From Cylindrospermum sp. NIES-4074 (lineage in GTDB: Bacteria; Cyanobacteriota; Cyanobacteriia; Cyanobacteriales; Nostocaceae), in the NCBI GenBank assembly GCA_003994795.1, contig AP018269.1, positions 4,241,677 to 4,305,676 on the forward strand: 64,000 bases of DNA, read 5' to 3'. Of this stretch, positions 43,447 through 52,550 are shown piece by piece (the first letter of the stretch is position 1; each line of letters opens with the position of its first letter). A program made the translations under genes and the position numbers. Below the pieces are notes generated by a model, which was given only the letters and a program-made list of their open reading frames with translations, did not search any database and was not told the origin of the DNA.

Positions 43447-46400
43447 GTGGAGGAGATAGCTGCCGGCACAGAGGGTTTGCAATTAGAATCAGGCGATCGC
43501 GCCGAGGTGATGGGTTCTTTAGCAGAAGTCGGTCAAGGTGGAGGTGCAGCAGCAGTTGGTGGCGGTGGCGGTGGTGGTGGTGCAGCGATCGCCGACAAGC
43601 CTGTGCCACCAGTACCAGATGTCTCCCAATCTGAACCCTCCCAGGCTTTAGCATCCATCGGTAAGTTGCCCCCAGCGCAACTTTTGGGGGCTTTGGGTGG
43701 AGTCAGTGCAGCAGTTGGGAATACAGTTGGTAAGCAACGGGCAGAACTGGCAGCAAATCCCCCCCAGATGGAACAGCCCACAGGTGCGCCCACAAAAGAA
43801 GGTGCAGCTGGCGATCGCCCTCTCCCACAATCAGCAACGCCAAAACCCGTAGAAAAAGCACCAGAAGGTCAAGCCCAGCCTGTCCCCCAACCCCAACCAA
43901 TCACGCTCCCCCCAGCACCAACCGTCAAAGCCGTATCCCCTCCAGTCAAAGGAGATGCTGAGGGTAAAGTTTCTGCCAATGATGCCGAAGCGATGAAAGC
44001 ATCCTTGCGGCAAATCCCCACCACAGACCCCAATTTACAAGTTAATGCAGGCGCTCCACCCCCATTAGAATTAACTGGTAATGCAGACCCTCAACAAGCC
44101 CAAGAGCAAAAAGCCAAGTTAGAGCAAGGTGTCACAGCAGCCCACACCCAAGGACAGCAAGAACTAGCCCAACCAATGGGTGAAAATGAAATTTATCCCC
44201 AAATTGTCCCAGAAACCCTCAAGGCTGAGGGTATAGGTGGCAATGCGACGGCTCCTGAAGCACCTGTGATAGAGGGCATAGTGGGTGATGATGCAGTATC
44301 AATCATTGCCCAACAGGAACACGGTGCGGAAATTCAGGCAGCCGTTGCTCAAGCACAGGGGCAAATATCAGCGAAACAGCAAGAACATACAGCCCAAGTT
44401 GCTCAGGAGAAAGCTACTAATCAGCAGGAAATTGCTAAGTTACAGCAAGAGAATACCGCCCAGCAGTCAGCAGAACGTTCTAAAGCTCAGGCAGAAGTAC
44501 AGAAACAAAAGGAAGATTGGAATAAGGAACAAACTGATTTAGTTGCTAAGTCTCGCGCTGATGCGGAAGCGGAAATTGCCAAAGGGAATAAGGAAGTTGA
44601 ACAGGAGCAAACCCAGGCAGAAGCTAAGGCATCTGAGCATATTGAGAAAGGTAACACAGAGGCAGAGGCAGCCCGGAAGCAAGGGGAGAAAGACGCAGAA
44701 CAGGAACGCAGTAAGGGTGAGAAAGAGTCGGGGGGCATTTTTGGTTGGTTAGCAGACAAAGCTAAATCTTTCTTTGACGGCATCAAACAAGCAATCCAAA
44801 AAGCCTTTGAAATTGCCCGTGCGGCGGTGAAAGCTGCCATTGAGACGGCGCAGAAACTAGCAACGGCAGTGATTGAAGCGGCGCGTCAGGCTATTGTTAG
44901 CGTTATTAAGCGAGTGGGTGATGCTTTGATTGCGCTGGGGGATGTATTGTTAGCAGCATTCCCCGAAATGCGAGAAAGGTTCCGTAATGCTATCAAAGCC
45001 ACAGTCCAAGCCGCAGAAGCCGCAGTTAATGCTCTTGCCGAAAACCTCAAACAAGGTGTCCAAGCTGCCCTCAACCTCTTAGGAAAAGCCCTAGATGCCG
45101 CTTTAGGACTGCTAGAGAAAGGCTATTTAATGGCTGTGGACTTTGCCAGTAAAGCAGTGCAGGGAGCCATATCTGCTGCTAAAGCGGCTGTAGACGTACT
45201 AGGGACATTTGCCGTTCTCATTAAAGACATCGCTGGTAATCCTGGTCAATGGTTGAGTAACCTGGGAGCAGGGGCAAAAGATGGTGTTCAGAACCATTTG
45301 TGGACAGCCTTCCAAGTAGCAGTGCAGGCATGGTTTGGGCAGAAGGTGGAAGAAGTACTGGGTTTGGGAATGACTGTTTGGAACGTTCTCAACCAGGGAG
45401 GCATCAAAGTTGAAGAAGTGGGTGCAATGGCATGGGAAGGAATTAAATCAGCCATTCCCCCAGCACTGATTCAGCTGTTGATTGAGAAAGTGGTATCGAT
45501 GATTATCCCGGCTGCGGGGACGGTAATGTTAATCATCGAGGGATTACAGGCAGCTTGGGGGACGGTGAGCCGCATCTTGCAAGCGATGGAGAAGTTTATC
45601 AGCTTCTTGAAAGCGGTGAAATCAGGACAGTCAGGGCCACAGTTTGCAGAGATGTTGGCTGCTGCTGGTGTGGTGTTGATTGAGTTTGTCTCTATTTGGT
45701 TGCTGAAGCGGTTACGGGGTGCGGCTAGTAAGGTAGCTGCTAAGGTGCGGGAGATTGCCAAGAAGATTGGCAAGAAGTTGAAGAAGGGGCTGAAACGGCT
45801 GAAGCGGAAGTTAGGTAAAGTTAAGGATAAATTTTTTGGGAAGAAGGGAGATAAAAACAAGAACACCCCTGAGAATAAAGATAAACAGAAAGATCAGCGG
45901 TCAAAGGAACAAAAGTCTCAGGATTTACAGAAAGCTGTTGAAGAAATCAAAGCCCAGAGCAGAAATAAGTTAGTTCGTGGCCCGATATTCAAGCTTGCAC
46001 TTTCACGTATCAAAAATAAATATAAGCTAACTACATTAACAGCTAACAAGTCTGGTAAAGGCAGTGAATTAAAAATTTATGCAAAAATTAATCCAGATAT
46101 AACTTTTGAGGTAGCCTTCGTAGATGAAGATGCTAAACGGATCGGCAATGTATCCTGTCAAAGAATTGATTCTCTAGAGAATAAAACCTTAGAAAACATC
46201 AAGAGCATAATTGAGCAAGTCAAAAATCAGCAGGTAAGTCCTTCATACTCATTAGAATGGGGTAGTGGTGGTGAGCATCAACAAATACCTGTATTCTTAA
46301 TAAAAGAAACACAAAAGTTCTTAATAGGAACAATTTGGCAGCAGACGTATATTCCAATAAGTAAGTCCGAAGGACATCCAAATCAGAAGCTTTTTCAAAA

Positions 46401-46854
46401 AATAGCGGACAAAGAACATTATGTATTGGATAAGAAGGGGCAATATGTAAAAAGATATATTTACAGAAATATTTCACCACAAGATGTTGAAACTTTGAAA
46501 GATAAGCGTAAACGTCATATTGAACCCACTGGTTCAAAGTCACGTGTTACTCCTTTACAACATGTGGAGGGTAAGAAACCATCACCTTATATATCTACAA
46601 CTAAAACAAGTGGGGATATTACCAATCCTCAAGGAGAGAATTTTGATTATCATGGCAAGGTAAAAATTGACTTATTATATATAGATCCTGAAAATATTTT
46701 GGATTTGACTACAAAAGTGGGTCAAGACGAATGGGGATTCAGTGCGACAGCTAAGGGAGCTGCATTGCAGGCTCTTAAAGATGTTATACGTACCCAAGAG
46801 GTGTTGATTAAGGGAACTATACCAAAAGATGCCATACAAGACCTGCGAAAATGA
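43447..46854 (+). CDS. Large DUF4157-linked toxin protein, C-terminal part with ART-like domain
   Basis: Continues the frame of 41680-43089; the first start codon after the TAA is the GTG at 43447. In order: Pro/Ala/Gly-rich linker with polyglycine (to about 43900), a Gln/Glu/Ala-rich coiled coil (about 44300-44720), long amphipathic and hydrophobic helices (44740-45560; includes LIEKVVSMIIPAAGTVMLII) and a Lys-rich stretch (45720-45930). The last ~300 residues form a toxin-like domain: YRNISPQ, then YISTT, then TQEVLIKGTIP, an Arg...STT...Glu pattern like ADP-ribosyltransferases. Followed after 23 bp by a probable immunity gene. Confidence 0.8.
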   Translation: MEEIAAGTEGLQLESGDRAEVMGSLAEVGQGGGAAAVGGGGGGGGAAIADKPVPPVPDVSQSEPSQALASIGKLPPAQLLGALGGVSAAVGNTVGKQRAELAANPPQMEQPTGAPTKEGAAGDRPLPQSATPKPVEKAPEGQAQPVPQPQPITLPPAPTVKAVSPPVKGDAEGKVSANDAEAMKASLRQIPTTDPNLQVNAGAPPPLELTGNADPQQAQEQKAKLEQGVTAAHTQGQQELAQPMGENEIYPQIVPETLKAEGIGGNATAPEAPVIEGIVGDDAVSIIAQQEHGAEIQAAVAQAQGQISAKQQEHTAQVAQEKATNQQEIAKLQQENTAQQSAERSKAQAEVQKQKEDWNKEQTDLVAKSRADAEAEIAKGNKEVEQEQTQAEAKASEHIEKGNTEAEAARKQGEKDAEQERSKGEKESGGIFGWLADKAKSFFDGIKQAIQKAFEIARAAVKAAIETAQKLATAVIEAARQAIVSVIKRVGDALIALGDVLLAAFPEMRERFRNAIKATVQAAEAAVNALAENLKQGVQAALNLLGKALDAALGLLEKGYLMAVDFASKAVQGAISAAKAAVDVLGTFAVLIKDIAGNPGQWLSNLGAGAKDGVQNHLWTAFQVAVQAWFGQKVEEVLGLGMTVWNVLNQGGIKVEEVGAMAWEGIKSAIPPALIQLLIEKVVSMIIPAAGTVMLIIEGLQAAWGTVSRILQAMEKFISFLKAVKSGQSGPQFAEMLAAAGVVLIEFVSIWLLKRLRGAASKVAAKVREIAKKIGKKLKKGLKRLKRKLGKVKDKFFGKKGDKNKNTPENKDKQKDQRSKEQKSQDLQKAVEEIKAQSRNKLVRGPIFKLALSRIKNKYKLTTLTANKSGKGSELKIYAKINPDITFEVAFVDEDAKRIGNVSCQRIDSLENKTLENIKSIIEQVKNQQVSPSYSLEWGSGGEHQQIPVFLIKETQKFLIGTIWQQTYIPISKSEGHPNQKLFQKIADKEHYVLDKKGQYVKRYIYRNISPQDVETLKDKRKRHIEPTGSKSRVTPLQHVEGKKPSPYISTTKTSGDITNPQGENFDYHGKVKIDLLYIDPENILDLTTKVGQDEWGFSATAKGAALQALKDVIRTQEVLIKGTIPKDAIQDLRK

Positions 46855-46877
46855 ACTAGAAGTAAATAAATTAGGAC

Positions 46878-47657
46878 ATGATGAATCAATTCAAATCTTA
46901 CTATTGGACACCTGAAAACTTGGAATCGGAAACCTTACAGAAAGCGTTTTACCAACTTTTTAGTGAAGATTCGACTAACGAGAAAAAAGTATTATCATTT
47001 AAAACTTTGTTAGAAAGTGATTCTGTCGTAGCCCAAAGCATGGCTTTTGATCAGTTTTTTTATACAGAATCACTGACTAGATTTGGTAATAATAATCCCT
47101 ATGAGCAGTTCTCCGAGCAATTATTGAGCAAGGCACGACAGCAACTTAAAAACCCCCCAATTACAGCAAATAAGCTAAATGAGGAAACTGTTGGAGCCAA
47201 TTATGCGAGTGCTTTTGGGGTACTGGCACATCTTGGTCAAGAAGAAGACATTTTTCTAATTGAACCAATCATACGTTCTTCTCAAGATATAGGTGTCCTA
47301 TGGTCTGGATTATTTGCTGCTGAACACTGTCTCAGCAGTGCCAATAATTTATATTTAGATTTCACGGAAATACTTAGTAAAATTATTCTTGACGAAGAAC
47401 AAAATTTGGGAATTAGGACAGCTGCAATAGGTGTAATAGGTGCAATTTCCGAATATGCAATTTCTAGTGTAGAAGAACTTCTAGTTAGAGGAGTAAACCA
47501 ATGTTCACTTCCCATTTCTGCACATGCGGCATGGCTTTTGGGCTTCGCAGATTTGCCTAAATATGCTACTTTATTGCAGGAAATTTCTAATACCTGGGGA
47601 GATGATGCTATATATCCAGCTTCTGAAGTGCGCGACCTATTAAAAGAAATCAGCTAA
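46878..47657 (+). CDS. Probable immunity protein (HEAT-like helical)
   Basis: 259 residues starting MMNQFKSYYWTPENLESETL, no signal peptide. All-helical, with repeated two-helix units such as YASAFGVLAHLGQEEDIFLI, VLWSGLFAAEHCLSSANN and IRTAAIGVIGAISEYAISSV then ISAHAAWLLGFADLPKYATL, resembling HEAT repeats. It starts 23 bp after a polymorphic-toxin-like gene, where the cognate immunity protein is normally encoded. No name can be given. Confidence 0.65.
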   Translation: MMNQFKSYYWTPENLESETLQKAFYQLFSEDSTNEKKVLSFKTLLESDSVVAQSMAFDQFFYTESLTRFGNNNPYEQFSEQLLSKARQQLKNPPITANKLNEETVGANYASAFGVLAHLGQEEDIFLIEPIIRSSQDIGVLWSGLFAAEHCLSSANNLYLDFTEILSKIILDEEQNLGIRTAAIGVIGAISEYAISSVEELLVRGVNQCSLPISAHAAWLLGFADLPKYATLLQEISNTWGDDAIYPASEVRDLLKEIS

Positions 47658-47820
47658 ACAGATATCTATTTTTCGCACTAACTTAGGGGAGGCTATTGAA
47701 CCAGAACCTTTTCTTAAAGGCAATGAAATCATGTCAGTTGGAGTAACAGTTTGCCGAAATATTGGCTGCTGTGGCTGTAGTATTTCAGCAACTCAACTTG
47801 TCCCTTGAAAAATTCAAAAT

Positions 47821-50409
47821 ATGCGTACACTCCTGTATTCAGAGTCTCCCATGAATCCGCTAGCTATTGATCGGCAGCAGTCGCAAGTCGGTTTAGCATT
47901 TGAAAAACATTACTGGACTTTTCCCAACTCACTCAAAGATTACCCTATTTCCCTATTTAAATGTGTGCGGTCAGATAGCACATTACCCTTCACAGCTATC
48001 AAAGAAAAATATTTATTCCATATCAATGAGTACGATTATCCAGAAAAAGCAACACCCTTCATGGACTTCCTGTTACCTGATGCCATTCCTAGCCCACCCC
48101 TACATTTCACGCTTCTCTATGAAACACCCCTTTCTCTAATAAATAAAGGTGATAACCGTGAAGTTAAACATAGTCTTATATGGCATTTTTTGCAGTCCTC
48201 TAAAACACCTCTCTATTTAGTTTTTTCCTGGGAAATTATTAAGCCCTTAGATTCAGAACCAAAAACCACACGACACCTGGTAGATAGTGTTTTAGGTTAT
48301 CATTGGACAGGTGAAAGCAAGCCAGGATTAGTAGCGCTACTTGATGAAAAAACTCAACAACGCGCACTCTTAGCGCTAGGGGTAAAAGGGTTTACCCGCC
48401 TCTACATACTGGCAACTTCTCTCGAACTAGATAGTATGCCCCCGGATGCTCTAGCAACATTAAACAGCCTGACATCCTATTTAGATGATGATACTTACTA
48501 TCCATCGTTTCATTCCTTGGTATCCCAGTGTGATTGGATATTAACTACTCATAATTTAGTACCTGGACACGTTCCCTTTTGTTTATACAGCCCACAAGAT
48601 ATACGCCCCTTGTTAAGAGAAATTCATCAGCAAACTGCCAGTGAAGATAACCGAGAGCTAATTGAAATCAGCGAAATTTCTGTGTTACCCAATCCAGAAG
48701 TATTGCAAAATATCTCATTGTCTGAGGATGTAACGCTGGTGACGCAACCTAACATAGTGCATGAGGTTTCTGTCTCAGATATCGTGGAACTGGAAACGCT
48801 GGTAGGGGCAACAGAACTCTCACTAGCTTGGACAGACGTGACTCGGCTTGATGAATTATTAGAATTTAGGTCATTGCGACATTTAAATTTAGATGGAACT
48901 CCTTTAAAAGATTTGAGAACACTTGCTCAAATAAACTGGTTAGAGTCACTGTCTTTAAGACAAGTACAGCTAAAAGATATCAGTCCTCTTACTTCATTAA
49001 ATTCACTCAAAAATTTAGCAATTAGTAGAAAGCCGTTTGCAGGCTTGCAACCCTTGGGAGAGTTAACCAGTCTTGAGTCACTATCCCTGGATAGAATGCA
49101 GATAACCGATCTATCTCCAATTATGTCATGCCAGTTATTAAAGCGACTCTCACTGAACTACACGCCATTAGAGACAGTTAATGATATTGCGAAAATCCCC
49201 TCACTTCAGCATCTTTCTATAGATTCAACAAAAATAACTAACTTACAGCCGCTAGCTTTGCTGCCATCCTTAGAATATGTATCGATTAGTGATAATCAAA
49301 TAGAAGACATTACGCCTTTATCTTCCATCACAGGCTTGAAAGAGTTGATAGCCGAACGTATAAATTTGGATGATTGGTCACCACTACAGCAGATGCAAAA
49401 TTTAGAGAAACTTAGTGTCCAAGACAGTTCAGTTTCTGATATTTCGTTTCTAGCTCCTGTCTCAAGCATCAAGATTTTAGATTTATCAGGAACACGAGTG
49501 GTTGATGTGTCGCCCCTAAAACAGCTATTTGAACTTAAAGAACTTTATTTATTTAATACAGAAGTCAACGATATTAGAGGGCTGGTTGGCTTAAATCATT
49601 TAAAAACCTTATATCTTGATTCATGGGCAGTTAGAGATTTTAGTCCGCTGTCCCAGATGCCCAGCATTGAGAGTTTATACCTCTCTTCTTGCAGCGACAT
49701 TTCGTATTTGACTAACCTTGCAAATCTTAAAATTTTATATTTAGCATACACAAAGGTAGCTGACATTGCGGTATTAGAAACATTGCCAAATATACAAAAA
49801 CTTGATTTAACAAAGACCGATGTCAAAAACTTCAACAAATTGGCTGCTTTATCTAAGCTCATATCTTTAAACTTGCATTCTTGTGAAGTAGAGGATCTTT
49901 CGTGGCTGATAAGTTTGCATGACATTCAAGAGCTTATTTTGAGTAGAACTGGTATACAGGATATTGATATATTGGCGACTCTCACATATTTAAAGGTGCT
50001 TCACTTAAGTGAAACTGAGGTTGAATCTATTAATGTGTTGGCAGATAGTGCCCATTTAGAGGTGCTTGATATAAGTGAAACTAAGGTTCAATCAATTGAG
50101 GCATTAACTAATGCACGCGCTCTCAAAAACTTGAATTTTAACCTTACATCGGTAGAGAATTTATCACCTTTACGGAACTCATTGCAACTTGAAGAATTGA
50201 GTATCTGGCGAACACCAGTTTCTGACCTATCGGTGCTAAACCACTTTAAGCACCTGAAAAAACTGGATATTAGAGATACTTCTATTAAAGACTTTAGCCC
50301 TCTGTTAAATTTGCCAAGGCTATGGCAACTCCGGATAAACCCTAATCGTGTAAATGTTGATGTTTATGAAGCTCTGAAACATCGCCATAGAGTATTTCCG
50401 GAGGAATAG
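47821..50409 (+). CDS. Leucine-rich repeat protein (SDS22/internalin-like repeats)
   Basis: 862 residues. The N-terminal ~300 residues (FEKHYWTFPNSLKDYPISLF...) have no recognisable domain. From about 320 to 850 there are some 22-24 LRR units of ~22 residues with the L-xx-L-x-L-xx-T-x-V/I-x-D-I/L-x-P/x-L pattern (for example LKNLAISRKPFAGLQPLGEL, LKILYLAYTKVADIAVLETL and LEVLDISETKVQSIEALTNA). No signal peptide or membrane helix, so cytoplasmic or exported by a dedicated machine. Lies in the toxin cassette on the same strand; role unknown. Confidence 0.85.
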   Translation: MRTLLYSESPMNPLAIDRQQSQVGLAFEKHYWTFPNSLKDYPISLFKCVRSDSTLPFTAIKEKYLFHINEYDYPEKATPFMDFLLPDAIPSPPLHFTLLYETPLSLINKGDNREVKHSLIWHFLQSSKTPLYLVFSWEIIKPLDSEPKTTRHLVDSVLGYHWTGESKPGLVALLDEKTQQRALLALGVKGFTRLYILATSLELDSMPPDALATLNSLTSYLDDDTYYPSFHSLVSQCDWILTTHNLVPGHVPFCLYSPQDIRPLLREIHQQTASEDNRELIEISEISVLPNPEVLQNISLSEDVTLVTQPNIVHEVSVSDIVELETLVGATELSLAWTDVTRLDELLEFRSLRHLNLDGTPLKDLRTLAQINWLESLSLRQVQLKDISPLTSLNSLKNLAISRKPFAGLQPLGELTSLESLSLDRMQITDLSPIMSCQLLKRLSLNYTPLETVNDIAKIPSLQHLSIDSTKITNLQPLALLPSLEYVSISDNQIEDITPLSSITGLKELIAERINLDDWSPLQQMQNLEKLSVQDSSVSDISFLAPVSSIKILDLSGTRVVDVSPLKQLFELKELYLFNTEVNDIRGLVGLNHLKTLYLDSWAVRDFSPLSQMPSIESLYLSSCSDISYLTNLANLKILYLAYTKVADIAVLETLPNIQKLDLTKTDVKNFNKLAALSKLISLNLHSCEVEDLSWLISLHDIQELILSRTGIQDIDILATLTYLKVLHLSETEVESINVLADSAHLEVLDISETKVQSIEALTNARALKNLNFNLTSVENLSPLRNSLQLEELSIWRTPVSDLSVLNHFKHLKKLDIRDTSIKDFSPLLNLPRLWQLRINPNRVNVDVYEALKHRHRVFPEE

Positions 50410-50572
50410 GTATGGCGAAATTAATTTTTGCTTCGGAAGAATTGGCAATGCCTTTTGGAGCGAGATGCTGTTCGCGTTCGATGGGTGTTGCGATGCGAGA
50501 AGTGTGAAAAGCAGATGTATAATTAGTAGCATTATCCTCTGCACCTCTTCACTTAACTAGAAATAAATTTAT

Positions 50573-52390
50573 ATGACTACTTATACTCAAAACCATCAAC
50601 TAAACACTGAATTAACTCTCCTCGACTCTGAACAATCTCCCCTAACCATCCACGGTATCAGACTCTCCCTCAGCACCCAAAACGACATCCTCATCGAATC
50701 CCGTCTCACCTTCCAAGTCAACCCAGAACTCTACCAACGCATCCACAACCAAGCATTATTCAATCTACAACCTGAATTACGTGGTTCTTTCAGCAATGGG
50801 GAATTCGACGGTGAAACCAACATCGAAATCACAGCTAGTTTAAAACCCGATTTACTACCAAATCTCACCCCACACTTAGATAACGCACCTGTTTATCTAA
50901 AAACGCTTAGTCAAGAAGACCCAAATAATCCACTTTTAGCTACTGAAAGTTGGTTAGGCTTACAAGTCCATCAGCAACGCTTACCAATTGCAACTGGCTA
51001 TAGTACCTTTTGGGATTATCTTACCGCAATTAGTGGCGACAAAACTAACAGCGAACAAATTAGCGATGCCATCTTAAAATTCTTTCAAAATTGGGCTGAA
51101 GCTAATCTTGAACCTATCGCTAATGATGCCATTTCTCAAGCACTGTCTGAAGTAACTCAAGGGCTAGAAGAATGGATTGATAGTAGTATATCAGATATCA
51201 CTTCAGAAAGCCTAACTCAAGCAATTTCGGAAATTGCTAATGCTTTTGAACAATTGCTTGATACTAGTGAATTTGATATCAATCAAGATAATATTGCTAG
51301 TCAAAATATATTTGAAGCAATGGTCAATTTCTTCACAACAGATGACTGGCCCTATAGCAAAATTCAAGGTGAAGCAGCATTACAGATGGCATTTTCTGGT
51401 AAAAATGGTATGTGTAATTGCTATGCTAAAGCCAAAGAAATAGAGAAACAATTCGTCTTTTACTCTATTTGCCCCATTATAGCTCCAGAATCTAAACTTC
51501 AGGCTATGGCAGAATTTATTGCTAGGGCAAATTATGACATGGTTATCGGTAACTTTGAACTAGATTTTAACAGTGGGGAAATTCGCTACAAAACTAGCAT
51601 TAATGTAGAAGACGACAAACTCAGCTTTACCTGCATCAAATATTTGGTTTACACCAATGTCACTATGATGGATAAATACCTTCCAGGCATTATATCTGTA
51701 ATTAATAGTGAGCTTTTACCTGCATCTGCAATTAACCAAATTGAACTAATTCAAGATTTATTAGATAAACAGAAACAGTTTTCAGTTGATGCACCAGCTG
51801 ATAGTCAGGAAGATTTGGAGCTTAACTCTTCTTCTCAGAGTGATGTACAGGCAAACAGACTTGATAGGGAATCTCATATACTATCAATATTGACACCTGA
51901 AGAAATCGCTCAATTCCATCAAGTGTCGCAGATGGTAGCACCTTATCAACGGAAAAAAGTCCAAGAGATAACAGAGAAACTTAAAAGCGCAATTATTACT
52001 AGAATTGGGGAATTAGGAGAGGAAATATTTACCAGAGCATCTACTTTTTTCCTAGAGGTAAAATTAGAGGCTAAAAATTTCAAATTAATCCAACGTTATT
52101 CAGGGCTAGCGGGACGGGCAAGATTACTTTTACAACGTCTCAACAATTGGAGCAAGCAATATGGAGAACTGCCTCTTAATTCACGGGGAAGAATAGCCTT
52201 AGTTGAGTTAGACAAACTATTTTGGCGTATTGATGAGCGTTTGCAAAAACTACCAACAGATATATTCAAGGGTCAGCAAGAAGTAGAATTATTAATCGAG
52301 ATTGAAGAATTAAGGGAGCAGTTAGGCATTTATGAAAACCTGATCACAAAGATAGATGAAAATCCAGATATAGTTTTGGCTTCTACCTAA
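50573..52390 (+). CDS. YbjN-domain protein with unknown N- and C-terminal regions
   Basis: 605 residues. The middle (about 245-400) is a YbjN domain: FYSICPIIAPESKLQAMAEF, IARANYDMVIGNFELDFNSG and EIRYKTSINVEDDKLSF then TNVTMMDKYLPGIISVI. YbjN domains share a fold with type III secretion chaperones. The N-terminal ~240 residues are beta-rich then helical (no match recognised) and the C-terminal ~170 are helical with a coiled-coil character. Context after the DUF4157 toxin and LRR genes suggests an accessory or chaperone role; this is inference. Confidence 0.75.
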   Translation: MTTYTQNHQLNTELTLLDSEQSPLTIHGIRLSLSTQNDILIESRLTFQVNPELYQRIHNQALFNLQPELRGSFSNGEFDGETNIEITASLKPDLLPNLTPHLDNAPVYLKTLSQEDPNNPLLATESWLGLQVHQQRLPIATGYSTFWDYLTAISGDKTNSEQISDAILKFFQNWAEANLEPIANDAISQALSEVTQGLEEWIDSSISDITSESLTQAISEIANAFEQLLDTSEFDINQDNIASQNIFEAMVNFFTTDDWPYSKIQGEAALQMAFSGKNGMCNCYAKAKEIEKQFVFYSICPIIAPESKLQAMAEFIARANYDMVIGNFELDFNSGEIRYKTSINVEDDKLSFTCIKYLVYTNVTMMDKYLPGIISVINSELLPASAINQIELIQDLLDKQKQFSVDAPADSQEDLELNSSSQSDVQANRLDRESHILSILTPEEIAQFHQVSQMVAPYQRKKVQEITEKLKSAIITRIGELGEEIFTRASTFFLEVKLEAKNFKLIQRYSGLAGRARLLLQRLNNWSKQYGELPLNSRGRIALVELDKLFWRIDERLQKLPTDIFKGQQEVELLIEIEELREQLGIYENLITKIDENPDIVLAST

Positions 52391-52499
52391 CTAATAAACA
52401 TTTTAAATTTTGCTGATTCCAAGTTTTATCGCACCTTCCCCCCCTGCAAACCCCAAGTACAAACACGCTGAACTACCGAAAACGAGGTGAGGAGTGTAG

Positions 52500-52550
52500 G
52501 ATAAGCGTTCCCCACACCCCACACCCCACACCCTACACCCTGCACCCTAA
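52500..52550. repeat. CACCCCACACC simple repeat after the YbjN gene
   Basis: Degenerate tandem CCCCACACC/CCCTACACC units (about 52512-52546) directly before the 3' end of the IctB-family gene on the other strand. Confidence 0.6.

Noticed and set aside
43533-43900. Minus-strand frames opposite the toxin gene, one with poly-proline
   Set aside because: Shadows of the Gly/Ala/Pro-rich linker codons of the plus-strand gene.
47644-47808. 55-codon frame between the immunity and LRR genes, ending CRNIGCCGCSIS
   Set aside because: No start with a ribosome site, no family recognised; kept out as too weak.
50410-50572. Short repeat-like piece GGCAATGCCTTTTGGAGCGA after the LRR gene
   Set aside because: Looks like a common dispersed motif but only one copy is visible here, so no claim is made.
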